Below are positions 56,158 through 64,000 of a stretch of 64,000 nt of DNA, piece by piece; the stretch's first letter is position 1, and each line of letters opens with the position of its first letter. The DNA comes from Neolewinella aquimaris (GTDB taxonomy: Bacteria > Bacteroidota > Bacteroidia > Chitinophagales > Saprospiraceae), in NCBI RefSeq assembly GCF_014197245.1, contig NZ_JACIFF010000010.1:1-64000 (forward strand), in the 5' to 3' direction. Below the pieces are notes generated by a model. That model saw nothing but the letters and a program-made list of their open reading frames with translations, ran no database searches and had not been told where the DNA came from. Made by a program: the position numbers and the translations under genes.

Positions 56158-56721
56158 TCACACCCGCAGCATCCCCCGAAACCCCCGCGCCGCGTAGTAC
56201 GACTGCGCGCCGTTGTGGTACACGAATTCCCGCCCGAAACGGTGATCGCCGAAGAGGGCACCGCCAAGCTTTCTGACGGCGTCGGGGGTCTTCAGCCAGC
56301 TGGAGGTCTTAGTGTCGAAGGGACCGTGTTGCTGGAGCTCCCGGTACTGGTCTTCGGTCAGCAGTTCGATGCCCATGGCGGTGGCCAGATCGACGGCTGT
56401 GGTGTCCGGTGGATTGGCTCTGCGCGATTCCAGGGCGGCCCGGTCGTAGCAACAGCTCCGGCGGCCCACCGGGCTTTCCGCCGCACAGTCACAAAAGATA
56501 TATTCCCCCGTCTCCGTATCCCGGCCCACGACGTCCGGTTCTCCCCCCGTCTGCTCCATTTCGTGCAACGACCACAGTTTTTTAGGGTTCGCTTCGAGGC
56601 GGTCTCTCACCTCGGACCACTGCAATTCTTCATGTCGGCTAAGGTTTTCCCCGAAACGCTGCTCGAGACTGCTGAGTAGGGCAGCTTTCTCATCGGAGGA
56701 TAGCTGAAAGTTAGTTGCCAT
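56158..56721 (-). CDS. DUF4256 family protein
   Basis: A 187-residue cytoplasmic protein: LLSSLEQRFGENLSRHEELQW, MEQTGGEPDVVG, EYIFCDCAAESPVGRRS, YDRAALESR and the tail GDHRFGREFVYHNGAQSYY all fit DUF4256. Length is full. No function is known for the family. Single gene followed by a REP. Confidence 0.88.
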   Translation of the reverse strand: MATNFQLSSDEKAALLSSLEQRFGENLSRHEELQWSEVRDRLEANPKKLWSLHEMEQTGGEPDVVGRDTETGEYIFCDCAAESPVGRRSCCYDRAALESRRANPPDTTAVDLATAMGIELLTEDQYRELQQHGPFDTKTSSWLKTPDAVRKLGGALFGDHRFGREFVYHNGAQSYYAARGFRGMLRV

Positions 56722-56773
56722 GTGCCGGTTTTTAGTCTGGTGATCTCGATAGCTCCAAAGTACGGGGTGTTTT

Positions 56774-57709
56774 CTACGACTTTGTATACTTCATCAACAC
56801 CCTGTCCCCAACCCGCTCTTCGCCGGCCAATTTAAAGCCGTTTGCTTCTATGGCCGCTATAACATCGCGCCGCTTCATCAATTCATTACACACTTCTTCG
56901 TACGGATCCGTCTCCTGCACCGGTTCGTTTACGTAGAGTATGCCCTCTGGCGTCAGCGCATCCTGTATCGACTGCAACATCGCATCTTGTCGCTTGAAGT
57001 GGTGGAATGAATTTCGGACGATTATTTTGTCGTAGGATCCTTCCGTCAACTCGACTGATTTCTTTGACCCCCTGACTACGGATATCTTCTCCCCGTCGAG
57101 CGACGCCTGTGATGCCGATAGTTTGCGGTTTATGTACTCCAGGTACTTCTTATCCAGCTCATTTACCGCTATCCGTAAATCTTTGTTGAGTATTGCCAGG
57201 ATTAGGCTGAATGTCCCATCTCCCGCCCCAATTTCCGCTATTCTATCGGAAGACTCAATCCCGTAAAAGTCCAATTCTTTGAATAGTTGCGTATTTTTAT
57301 TTAGTACGTACGGCGGCTTTTCGCCTAATACGTCTACGGTGATCAGGTCTATTAGCTGATAGTTGGCTGCAATGACCTCCACGTCATTTTCGGTGATCTC
57401 CTCGGCGGGTATATAATTCCCGTATACTTTTGTTATATTTTTGAGCACCAAGGAGTTAGGCAAATCGTGGGTCTGCTTCATGCGTACAATATCCCTGGCT
57501 AGTATAGCGAATTTTCTTGGGCCAATCCCAATCCCCGCCCATTCTCTTTCAACCTGCTTTAGGTCACTGACCAATTCACTGTTTGTACGTAGTAGTTCAC
57601 TCCGATAAATCGCTAATCTCTCTAATAACTCCTGGTGACTTATATACTTTTGCTGGGCGAATATGCTAATGGGTATACAGCTCAAAAGTATCAGTATCAA
57701 TCTAATCAT
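56774..57709 (-). CDS. SAM-dependent methyltransferase with a signal peptide
   Basis: A 311-residue protein. The N-terminus MIRLILILLSCIPISIFAQQ is a clean signal peptide. After a helical region (30-130) a class I methyltransferase domain follows (about 150-300): motif I RIAEIGAGDGTFSL, acidic motif II VNELDKKYLE, then IIVRNSFHHFKRQ and a TPEGILYVNEP segment. An exported SAM-dependent enzyme is unexpected because SAM is cytoplasmic; it might be periplasmic and use another cofactor, or the signal may be an anchor. Role unknown. Confidence 0.78.
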   Translation of the reverse strand: MIRLILILLSCIPISIFAQQKYISHQELLERLAIYRSELLRTNSELVSDLKQVEREWAGIGIGPRKFAILARDIVRMKQTHDLPNSLVLKNITKVYGNYIPAEEITENDVEVIAANYQLIDLITVDVLGEKPPYVLNKNTQLFKELDFYGIESSDRIAEIGAGDGTFSLILAILNKDLRIAVNELDKKYLEYINRKLSASQASLDGEKISVVRGSKKSVELTEGSYDKIIVRNSFHHFKRQDAMLQSIQDALTPEGILYVNEPVQETDPYEEVCNELMKRRDVIAAIEANGFKLAGEERVGDRVLMKYTKS

Positions 57710-57803
57710 TCACGTCGCGTTGGGGTGTAACATGACACAAGGTAGAACCGTCAGAGGAAACCGTCGATCGGGAAGCGGGGCCGCCCAATCTCCCCCGCAG
57801 CTG

Positions 57804-57824
57804 GACGACTGAAGTCGACGCTAC
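57804..57824 (-). repeat. GTAG-type REP
   Basis: Third copy of the GTAG-CGTCGACTTCAGTCG type, with one change in the outer stem. It lies between the methyltransferase and DUF3500 genes; the rest of 57710-57912 holds nothing identifiable. Confidence 0.7.
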
Positions 57825-57912
57825 GCCTTACTCCCCGGACCACTGCAGGCCTCGTGTCGGTGGCTATTTTCGGCGAAGCGTCGCTCTGGCGTATTGGTGA
57901 ATAGCATACAGC

Positions 57913-59130
57913 TTAATGCGGATGCCGCGCCAAGTGCTGACCCAACAGATCCTTCCCGTAATCATTCCCATTCGGCGTACGCACCAGCGTGTGTACGTGC
58001 GCACGGGTGGGCAGGTCGCCCTCCAAAAAAATGGGCCGCTGGTGGTCAAACTCGATCAGGATCACCGGACTCTGGATGCGGTAGTAGAAAGGCCCGATAG
58101 CTTCCACGTCGCCGACCCAGGCAAACCAGGTGTCGGGAAGGTGCTGCTGCACTTCGGCCATCTTTATTCGGGCGTGCCCCTCATCCATATTGTTGATGTA
58201 CTCCCCCAGCAGTTCATTCAGGATGGCCCGCTGGGCGGAAGTGAAGGTCGATACTCGCACGCCCGCGTAGGGCACCACGGCATTGTCCCGAAAGGCACTG
58301 GCCTGGGCGTAGTTTTCTTCCTTGCGGTCGTGCAGGGTGGCGGCGGCACGTTGCCGCTTGTCCAGCGATCGATACAGCTTTACCCCCAGTTCCTCCTCCC
58401 CAGCAAAGGTGCGGGTACCGGCGCCGTCCCCATCCTCAATGTAGTTTGGCTCCGAACCCAGAAAGGTAGGCGTCATCACGACCTGGTCGCCGACCACGAA
58501 GTAGTTGATGATGAGGTGATGACCGTCGAACTGCCACCCCCAGGGTTCCGTCTCGCTGGGTTCCCCCATGAAGGTAAACCAGTACAAATCGGGACCGACA
58601 ACCTCAAACTCCCCCGTAAGGCGGCCAAGGTAGCCCTCCATTTTCCGGATTTCTTCGGTCTTGCGGAAGCCCTGCGGACTCAGTCCGGCACGTAGGATGT
58701 TCAGGCCCAGTTCCCGCTGCGCCGGACTGAGTTCGTTGAGGCCGATACCCTGGCGCTTGTAGTAATTGATGTCGATGTTGGTCCACCGACGCCATTCCTC
58801 GTCCTCCAGCGGAAAGCTGCTCGCGGCCCGCTGCTCGTCAGTGAGCGCCGCCCGAAATGTCCGCACTGCTTCCACCAGAGGCGCGGTGCTGACCCCGGTG
58901 GCCTGCAGGGTGTACAGACCGGGGACCACCGACCCGTCGGTAGTGACCCCCAGGAAGGCTTCGTCCAGGGCGGCCCGCTCCGGTTCGGAGTCCGCCCGCA
59001 ACACCGCAAGGGGTGGCGCAGGGGTGGCGCGGCTCGCTTCCGCGGCGGCGGCGGCGGGCGATGGTTTTGTAGAACAGTTCGCCAGGAGAAAGGGGAACAG
59101 CAGGAGCAGGAGCGATCGGTGGGGCGTCAT
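57913..59130 (-). CDS. DUF3500 lipoprotein
   Basis: A 405-residue lipoprotein; signal LLLLLFPFLLANC (Cys about 19) and an Ala/Pro linker. The rest matches DUF3500: LTDEQRAASSFPLEDEEWRRW, NELSPAQRELGLNILRAGLS, FTFMGEPSETEPWGWQFDGHH and VILIEFDHQRPIFLEG. The His-rich DGHH and HVHTLVRTPNGNDYG segments may bind metal. Function is unknown. ATG 59130 starts the signal; codons further up have no signal-like character. Confidence 0.87.
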   Translation of the reverse strand: MTPHRSLLLLLFPFLLANCSTKPSPAAAAAEASRATPAPPLAVLRADSEPERAALDEAFLGVTTDGSVVPGLYTLQATGVSTAPLVEAVRTFRAALTDEQRAASSFPLEDEEWRRWTNIDINYYKRQGIGLNELSPAQRELGLNILRAGLSPQGFRKTEEIRKMEGYLGRLTGEFEVVGPDLYWFTFMGEPSETEPWGWQFDGHHLIINYFVVGDQVVMTPTFLGSEPNYIEDGDGAGTRTFAGEEELGVKLYRSLDKRQRAAATLHDRKEENYAQASAFRDNAVVPYAGVRVSTFTSAQRAILNELLGEYINNMDEGHARIKMAEVQQHLPDTWFAWVGDVEAIGPFYYRIQSPVILIEFDHQRPIFLEGDLPTRAHVHTLVRTPNGNDYGKDLLGQHLARHPH

Positions 59131-59165
59131 CGGGTGAAGATTCCGGCGGTAGAATGTAGGCGATG

Positions 59166-59939
59166 CTACTGCCGCTCCGCAGCGGGTACTTCCCCGCTCA
59201 CGCCGCTCAGATCGGGTAGGAAAGTCCACAGCTCCGTTTGCACGCCGTCGGTTACGGCCTCCCAGTCCGTCAGGAATTTCTCGAAACTTCCCTCGCCGTG
59301 GACTTCGTTGTACTTCTCCGCAAACCCCGGATCCTCGCCCAGCCAGGCCGACTTTTCAAAGAACGAGATAAAGGCCATGTCCAGGCCGTCCTTGGTGCTC
59401 GGAAACTCGTTGGTGTAAATGCCGTACGTATCGTCCGGAAACTTCTCCATCATCATCTTCTGGATGGGTTTGATCAATTCCCGAGCTTCCTGGGACTTGA
59501 ACCGCTTGATGTCGTAAAAATCCACGAGCAGCTTGTTGACCGTGAAGTCCTTGGGGAAATGACTCAGTTCCGGATGAAACTTCAGGTAGCTAGCTTCGCC
59601 CCCGTCCATCAGGTAAGCGTGCACGTTTTCGTTCCAGTCGGCATCGTGGCCTTCCGGTTGGGCCGGCCGGTCGTCGAGCGAACTCCACGGGAAGGGCCCC
59701 ATTACCCATAGGTAGCTACTGCTGCGCGGACCGTTGGCGATCAGGTACGTCCGCGCGGCATAAGGACCCTCGCCGTGGTACTTCTTGTTGTGGGCCGCCA
59801 GTCCCGCTTCGAATTCGGTTATGTGGGCCGGATTCGGGGTCAGCTGTACATTTTCGAATACCAAGTACTCGCCCTCGGCCTGCGCAGTGGCCAGCAGCGG
59901 CAGAAAAAGCAGTAAGAGTATCATCGTCTGTTTCATCAT
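59166..59939 (-). CDS. hypothetical exported protein
   Basis: A 257-residue protein with a signal peptide (MMKQTMILLLLFLPLLATAQ). The body has two related alpha+beta halves, with GEYLVFENVQLTPNPAHITEF and later DFYDIKRFKSQEAREL and TYGIYTNEF, similar in outline to dimeric ferredoxin-like (NIPSNAP/ABM) folds. Family not certain. Upstream of, and same strand as, the DUF3500 gene with 35 bases between; probably one operon. Confidence 0.6.
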   Translation of the reverse strand: MMKQTMILLLLFLPLLATAQAEGEYLVFENVQLTPNPAHITEFEAGLAAHNKKYHGEGPYAARTYLIANGPRSSSYLWVMGPFPWSSLDDRPAQPEGHDADWNENVHAYLMDGGEASYLKFHPELSHFPKDFTVNKLLVDFYDIKRFKSQEARELIKPIQKMMMEKFPDDTYGIYTNEFPSTKDGLDMAFISFFEKSAWLGEDPGFAEKYNEVHGEGSFEKFLTDWEAVTDGVQTELWTFLPDLSGVSGEVPAAERQ

Positions 59940-60187
59940 AGTGTGTTAGTGGCCCCGCCCTGAGCGGATGACCGGTGAGAACCCCCTTCGCTGAGCACGT
60001 CAGTGCGAGCCGGGGTAAATACGTTAAGACTTATATAGGGAGGTGTTGTCCCTAAAGTAGGGAATTCTACAGACAAAGTTGTTTAAACAAGTACAAAGGA
60101 TTTTCCCATCCGCCCAATTTGCCGGTCGATCGTCTGGTTTGCGGGGTCGCAGGTGCAATGAAATTTGGTGCAAAAGCCGGCCCAGTA
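59940..60187. other. intergenic stretch between the exported-protein operon and the porin gene
   Basis: Contains the promoter region of the preceding exported-protein gene and the end of the porin gene. No gene, repeat or clear terminator found. Confidence 0.4.
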
Positions 60188-61459
60188 TCAGAAACTGATG
60201 CCCGCCTCCAGGTTGATGCCACTAAACTCCGCTCCCGCATACCTGCCCGTCCACGCCCCACCGGTGTACCGCTGGTTAACGTATTCCAACTTAGTGACGA
60301 TGTTCTTGGACAAAAACCACCCGCCGCCCACGTTGAAGCGATCGATCTGCAATTCCTCCGCGGCGTTCTCCGCGGTTTTACCACTTACGGTATTGTAGCG
60401 TCCGGCCACGTAGAAACGTTCGTCCGTACCGAAGCGGTAGACCACCTCCGCGGCCAGCTGCGTAAAAGCACCCTCCTTGCCGCTCTCCAGTTCGTTGCTG
60501 CCCGCAGCCCGTTCGTAGACGCCGAAGAATTCGAGCCCCCGATACTTGACGAACGGATTGATCTGCACCGCGGTCAGCTTAACGAAGCGGGCATTGTAGC
60601 GGCCTTCGAAATCGCTTCCCTGGGTACTCCCCAGAGAATCGGGTAAGGTATGCAGCACCTGATAGTACCGGCTGCCCGCGCGATCGCCCCCGTATAGCCA
60701 GGTGCCGGTAGTGGTGCCGTGATTGGCGTAAATGGAGGCCGTCAGCCGGAGACGCAAATCGTCGTTTACCTGATTATCCATTCCTACCTTGCCGTAGAAG
60801 GAAAGTTGGTTATCCGTATTGTCATTTACTACCACGTTCTGGTTGAGCTTGCCGTTGGTCACTCCCACGACGGCCAGCAACCCATTGTGTTGTAGCGTAA
60901 GCTCCCCGAATGCCTCAGTGGAGAAGGCGTCCATGATGTAGTTCCCTACGAAGGGGTTGAAAATGACCCGGGCATTGTCACTTCTGCGCAAGTGGGCATC
61001 TCCGTAGTTAAATTCATCCAGTCCGACCCTGATCGTAGCGACCTGCATGATTCCCGCCAGAAAACCGGGCCGAATGAAATCGAGTTTGTCGATCTGCATG
61101 TGTCCGCCCTTCACCCACGCTTCCTGGTGGTGTTGGGAAGAGAGGTAGGTGGTGAGGTGCATGCGCACGCCGTCGATCAGTTGCACGTCGAGCTTCAGGT
61201 TGGCGGTAGGCAGGTTGAAATTGGATCCCAGCTCCACCAGGTTACTGGCGTCGTTGCGCTGGTTCACACCCTGGAACTGCATGGCGAAGTCACCGCCTAC
61301 GCGAACGGTTACTCCGTCAAAGGGAACCGTATCGGTTTTGGGAGTTTCAAAGACATTCAGTCCGCGCTGATCGTTAGGACGGAAATACTGCAGACCGGCC
61401 TGCTGCGCCTGTACGGCCGTGGAGAGTGTGCAAACGATTAATACGAGTAGAGTTTTCAT
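60188..61459 (-). CDS. outer-membrane porin-like protein
   Basis: A 423-residue beta-barrel protein. Signal peptide ends at AVQAQQ (about 19). Many alternating strands (for example GDFAMQFQGVNQR, RMHLTTYLSSQHHQEAW, RFYVAGRYNTVSG) and a terminal EAGISF with the aromatic last residue typical of Gram-negative barrels. It resembles OprO/OprP-like or DUF-porins of Bacteroidota; substrate unknown. It lies 32 bases after the YceI gene, same strand. Confidence 0.8.
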   Translation of the reverse strand: MKTLLVLIVCTLSTAVQAQQAGLQYFRPNDQRGLNVFETPKTDTVPFDGVTVRVGGDFAMQFQGVNQRNDASNLVELGSNFNLPTANLKLDVQLIDGVRMHLTTYLSSQHHQEAWVKGGHMQIDKLDFIRPGFLAGIMQVATIRVGLDEFNYGDAHLRRSDNARVIFNPFVGNYIMDAFSTEAFGELTLQHNGLLAVVGVTNGKLNQNVVVNDNTDNQLSFYGKVGMDNQVNDDLRLRLTASIYANHGTTTGTWLYGGDRAGSRYYQVLHTLPDSLGSTQGSDFEGRYNARFVKLTAVQINPFVKYRGLEFFGVYERAAGSNELESGKEGAFTQLAAEVVYRFGTDERFYVAGRYNTVSGKTAENAAEELQIDRFNVGGGWFLSKNIVTKLEYVNQRYTGGAWTGRYAGAEFSGINLEAGISF

Positions 61460-61491
61460 CAGGGTTGTGATTTATTGGTGAGTAGAGTGAA

Positions 61492-62103
61492 TCATTTAGC
61501 TCCGGTGGATCTTTCGTAGGCTACCGCAAACTCCAGGGTGAGGTCGTCCCCGGTTTTCATCACGCCCAGCATGAAGGAGGGGGGCGTCACGCCGTAATCG
61601 GTCATTTTGAGCGCATACGATCCCGCGCAGCTGACGATACCGTTTTCGTTGACGATAAGGTCGACGTCCATCTGGATGTCCTTCGTGGTACCCGCAATGG
61701 TGAGCTTACCCTGGGTTTTAAGCTGGTATGTGCCGGCTTCGGGCGATACCGTAGCGGAGGAAAGCTGGTACTGTATAGTCGGGTACTTATCCGCCTGCAG
61801 TGCTTCGTAGGCGTTCTTGTCGAGCCCTTTGTTGTTACTCTTCAGATCCTTTACCCGCAGGGCGAAGGTGAGCTGCTTAAGAGACACCAGGGTGGGCTCT
61901 TTACCGGAAGTGAAAACGAATTCAGCAATCCCAGTAGCGGTATTGGTTTCCATTTCCCAGGCATGCAGGGTGGAGGTGCCCAGCACCCGAATGCTGGTCT
62001 CCGTATCATCCGTGATTTCGTAGCGTGTCTGGGCGGACCCGATCGTCGGAAGCCACAGGGAGAATGTTAGCAGAAGCGTCAGGGGGGTGAGGTATTGTTT
62101 CAT
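61492..62103 (-). CDS. YceI-family periplasmic protein
   Basis: A 203-residue protein with signal peptide (ends GSAQT) and a lipocalin-like YceI barrel: VLGTSTLHAWEM, LTFALRVKDLKSNNKGLDKN, ALQADKYPTIQYQLS and GKLTIAGTTKDIQMDV. The KYPTIQY and GxTK patterns are family hallmarks. YceI proteins bind isoprenoids or quinone-like lipids. Its operon mate is the porin-like gene, so a shared role in transport of a hydrophobic or small molecule is possible. Confidence 0.92.
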   Translation of the reverse strand: MKQYLTPLTLLLTFSLWLPTIGSAQTRYEITDDTETSIRVLGTSTLHAWEMETNTATGIAEFVFTSGKEPTLVSLKQLTFALRVKDLKSNNKGLDKNAYEALQADKYPTIQYQLSSATVSPEAGTYQLKTQGKLTIAGTTKDIQMDVDLIVNENGIVSCAGSYALKMTDYGVTPPSFMLGVMKTGDDLTLEFAVAYERSTGAK

Positions 62104-62203
62104 TTGGACGGATTATTGATATTTTCAATGATTAACCCAAAAGTACCCGCACCCCCTCGCAGACGTTATGACGCACGTCAGCTCCCGGGATGATGTTGCA
62201 CAT

Positions 62204-62223
62204 GGCATCCGCGACCGGATGCC
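62204..62223. repeat. REP-like hairpin
   Basis: GGCATCC-gcgacc-GGATGCC is a perfect 7-base stem; the neighbouring ccacgaagtgggtcggttct and cggcatcctgccggg resemble decayed units of the TTCGTGGC REP family. Confidence 0.55.
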
Positions 62224-62286
62224 ACGAAGTGGGTCGGTTCTCGGCATCCTGCCGGGTCACTACTATCCATTGTGCATCTAATCCGT

Positions 62287-62430
62287 TTACTGTTGTCTAC
62301 GCAAGTCCTGCATGGGTTTTTTTGTCATACGTAACGTCTTTTTTAGACACGTGCAAAGGACGCGGATCATCTTGTTGCGCACCGCATTAATGGCCTGCCG
62401 TTCAGCTCGGCCCTGGGTTTGCTTAACTGA
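62287..62430 (-). pseudogene. IS110-type transposase C-terminal remnant
   Basis: On the minus strand: VSVKQTQGRAERQAINAVRN then KMIRVLCTCLKK. AVRNKMIRVL is the typical end of IS110 transposases. Against the copy at 1-78 a base is missing after CLKK, which shifts the frame to TLRMTKKPMQ, and the original stop is replaced by TAA at 62287. The residues before KVSV (MGTNTVRCILP) are not from a transposase. Only the last fifth of the gene remains. Confidence 0.65.
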
Positions 62431-62541
62431 GACTTTACTTGACTGGATTTGGGATATTAATCGCGGCAGGATGCACCGAACCGTATTGGTTCCCATTGAA
62501 CGCGTCCTACGGTGCCGGTCACGACGGCTGCTCGTTACTGA

Positions 62542-62922
62542 TCAGGTGGCATCCGGTGGGTTCTTCCGCAGGATCTTATCCATCTTCCGCCCCCTAGCCA
62601 GTTCGTCCACCAGTTTATCCAGGTACCTCACCTGCCGGGTCAGCGGATTATCGATCTCCTCGATCCGGTAGCCGCAGATCACCCCCCGGATCAGGTGGGC
62701 ATTTGGGTTCAGCCGGGCGTTGCGGAAGAAGGTGGCGAAGGTTTGTTTTTCGTCGATGATCGTTTGCAGGCGGTCTTCATCGTAGCCCGTGAGCCACTCG
62801 ATCACCCGGTGCAGTTCTTCCCGGCTTCTGCCCTTCTTTTCGACCTTCGTTACGTAGTGCGGGTACACGGAGGCGAAGGTCATCTTTTCGATGCGGGCGT
62901 GGTGGTCGGGAGTTGCTTTCAT
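62542..62922 (-). CDS. DUF2200 family protein
   Basis: A 126-residue cytoplasmic protein matching DUF2200 end to end: ARIEKMTFASVYPHYVTKVE, ELHRVIEWLTGY, FFRNARLNPNAHLI and IEEIDNPLTRQVRYLDKLVDEL. Family function unknown. It begins upstream of the DUF6090 gene on the same strand, and the IS110-type remnant lies just downstream. Confidence 0.9.
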   Translation of the reverse strand: MKATPDHHARIEKMTFASVYPHYVTKVEKKGRSREELHRVIEWLTGYDEDRLQTIIDEKQTFATFFRNARLNPNAHLIRGVICGYRIEEIDNPLTRQVRYLDKLVDELARGRKMDKILRKNPPDAT

Positions 62923-63006
62923 AATTTATGGCTTTGAATTCCCTGCGGACCGCAGCTACTCTAAAGTAAGAAATCTCGCACGGGTGTGCCATTGAGTTAC
63001 CGTGTG

Positions 63007-63765
63007 TCAGTGCCGCTTTTCTTCGATCAGGGTTAGGATATCGTTCGCTGAGTGGATCAGTCCTTCGTAGATCTCCTTGAGGTTGACGACCTGGTAGTAG
63101 CGCACGAGCGTCAGGGCCTCGATTTTGGCGTCCTGGAGAAAGTCCTGGGCTTCTATCGGGGATATGGGCCGCGGATCGTCCTGGTAGTACGTAGCAATGA
63201 AGGACTCCCGGTTGTCTCGCTGAATGATGTGCGGGTACTGACTGAGCACGTAATGCTGGTAGTCGTTCTGTATGTTGGAATTGGAGATGTGTTCCCGCTC
63301 CTTTGCTCTTTCGGTCAGGGCGTAGTAGTCGAGTATCGCCGTACGCAACTCGGGACTCAGGGACGGAATCTCGTTAGACTGCGTCATGGTTTCCACGGCA
63401 TTCGTATTTGGGCTAAACTGGAACTCCCGAATCAGGGTGATCAGGTAGGTTTTTATCCGGTCGCTTACCGGGATGATGGTTTTTATCTGCATCAGGGTGG
63501 AATCGGCGGCCTGCATGTTGGTGATCATCTCCTGTCGCAGGTTCTGCAACTGGCGCTGGTCTTCCCGCAAGTTTTGCTTTAGCACGGCCAGGTTGTTGTC
63601 GATCGAGGTGGCGGTTTTGTTCTGTTCGCTCCAGTCGTTCACCTGCAGGGCGATCAGAATACCAACCACGACGAGCACGATCTCTCCGACCGCGTACTTC
63701 AGGTACTTCGCAAACTTGCTCTTTTTCGCCAGCCGGAAGCGTAGTTTTTTAAAGAATCTGAACAT
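63007..63765 (-). CDS. DUF6090 family membrane-anchored protein
   Basis: A 252-residue protein: basic N-terminus FRFFKKLRFRLAKKSKFAKYL, one membrane helix AVGEIVLVVVGILIALQVND and a long outside helical domain. The layout KYxxYAxGEIVLVVIGILIALQ is the family mark of DUF6090, found in large paralog sets in Bacteroidota. The function is unknown; a coiled-coil region (about 55-85, NLREDQRQLQNLRQEM) may pair with other envelope proteins. Confidence 0.85.
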   Translation of the reverse strand: MFRFFKKLRFRLAKKSKFAKYLKYAVGEIVLVVVGILIALQVNDWSEQNKTATSIDNNLAVLKQNLREDQRQLQNLRQEMITNMQAADSTLMQIKTIIPVSDRIKTYLITLIREFQFSPNTNAVETMTQSNEIPSLSPELRTAILDYYALTERAKEREHISNSNIQNDYQHYVLSQYPHIIQRDNRESFIATYYQDDPRPISPIEAQDFLQDAKIEALTLVRYYQVVNLKEIYEGLIHSANDILTLIEEKRH

Positions 63766-63952
63766 CGCTCGTCCGTTGTGATCGGGTTTAGGGTATGACT
63801 ACACTCCTGCCATCCCCGCCCACGAGCGTACCGCGATCACCAAGCGGGAATACACGGGATCACCCGTTAATGCAATTAAGCTAGCCCTTTTTCGGCCAAA
63901 ATGCAATGTTGGGGGGTATTCGTAACTGCGGTAGGATGCTACGGATCGTATT

Positions 63953-64000
63953 GGTTTGTGGCATCCCGCCGCGGTCGCTATTGGTTCGTGGCATCTTGCC
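63953..64000 (+). repeat. REP units at the right window edge
   Basis: Two forward units, ggtttgtggcatcccgccgc at 63953 and ggttcgtggcatcttgcc at 63983 (cut by the edge). They are variants of the array units beside the RAYT gene (gcgtc changed to gcatc). The stretch 63766-63952 holds no gene. Confidence 0.7.

Overview
The window looks like a chromosome segment of a high-GC Bacteroidota, most like the Saprospirales (Lewinella-type). The reasons are type IX secretion C-terminal sorting domains on three exported proteins, a hybrid two-component regulator of the Bacteroidota HTCS type, many short-lipobox lipoproteins, a zinc-ribbon/REP/RAYT repeat landscape, DUF2490, DUF6090, DUF4256 and Uma2 family genes, and a CrtD-like carotenoid desaturase. 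The assignment to order is inference; no rRNA or tRNA is present in the window.

Region 1 (1-41 kb, GC-rich, mostly housekeeping): LysE exporter and Bcp peroxiredoxin; a Mak-like ROK sugar kinase; a cupin; an exported sulfatase; the RNase P RNA gene rnpB back to back with a CrtD-like desaturase; an OmpA lipoprotein; gatA; a MATE exporter; a GH25 lysozyme; a decarboxylase-metY-metX run (methionine made by direct sulfhydrylation of O-acetylhomoserine); a RAYT transposase inside its own REP arrays; two tandem PhoD phosphatases with T9SS tails; hppA; two Uma2 copies separated by a second REP family; purK; a 1735-residue T9SS surface protein; a TPR/SnoaL protein; an HTCS regulator; a DUF2490-PiT pair; and a zinc alcohol dehydrogenase.

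Region 2 (about 41.1-55.8 kb, clearly AT-richer): an accessory island. It carries a HEPN-motif protein, a MrcB-HNH nuclease, an Mrr-like nuclease with a small HNH partner, a DUF6364 antitoxin with a broken PIN toxin, a class III nucleotide cyclase, an AAA/DUF4143 ATPase framed by two nearly identical 163-bp MITEs, an MntA/HepT toxin-antitoxin pair, a frameshifted DUF433 gene and a decayed second MNT/HEPN pair. Several of these genes are followed at once, or even terminated, by a family of about 135-bp imperfect palindromes whose paired boxes and unpaired spacers resemble integron attC sites; no integrase is in view. This cassette-like array is the most interesting signal in the window.

Region 3 (56-64 kb, GC-rich again): DUF4256, an exported methyltransferase, DUF3500 lipoprotein, a YceI-porin pair, DUF2200 and DUF6090 proteins, and remnants of an IS110-type transposase. 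A second copy of that transposase tail lies, inverted, at base 1.

Non-coding structure is unusually rich: two REP families, iterated-word hairpins that start inside stop codons, AATCTGCG repeats and perfect palindromes inside rnpB.
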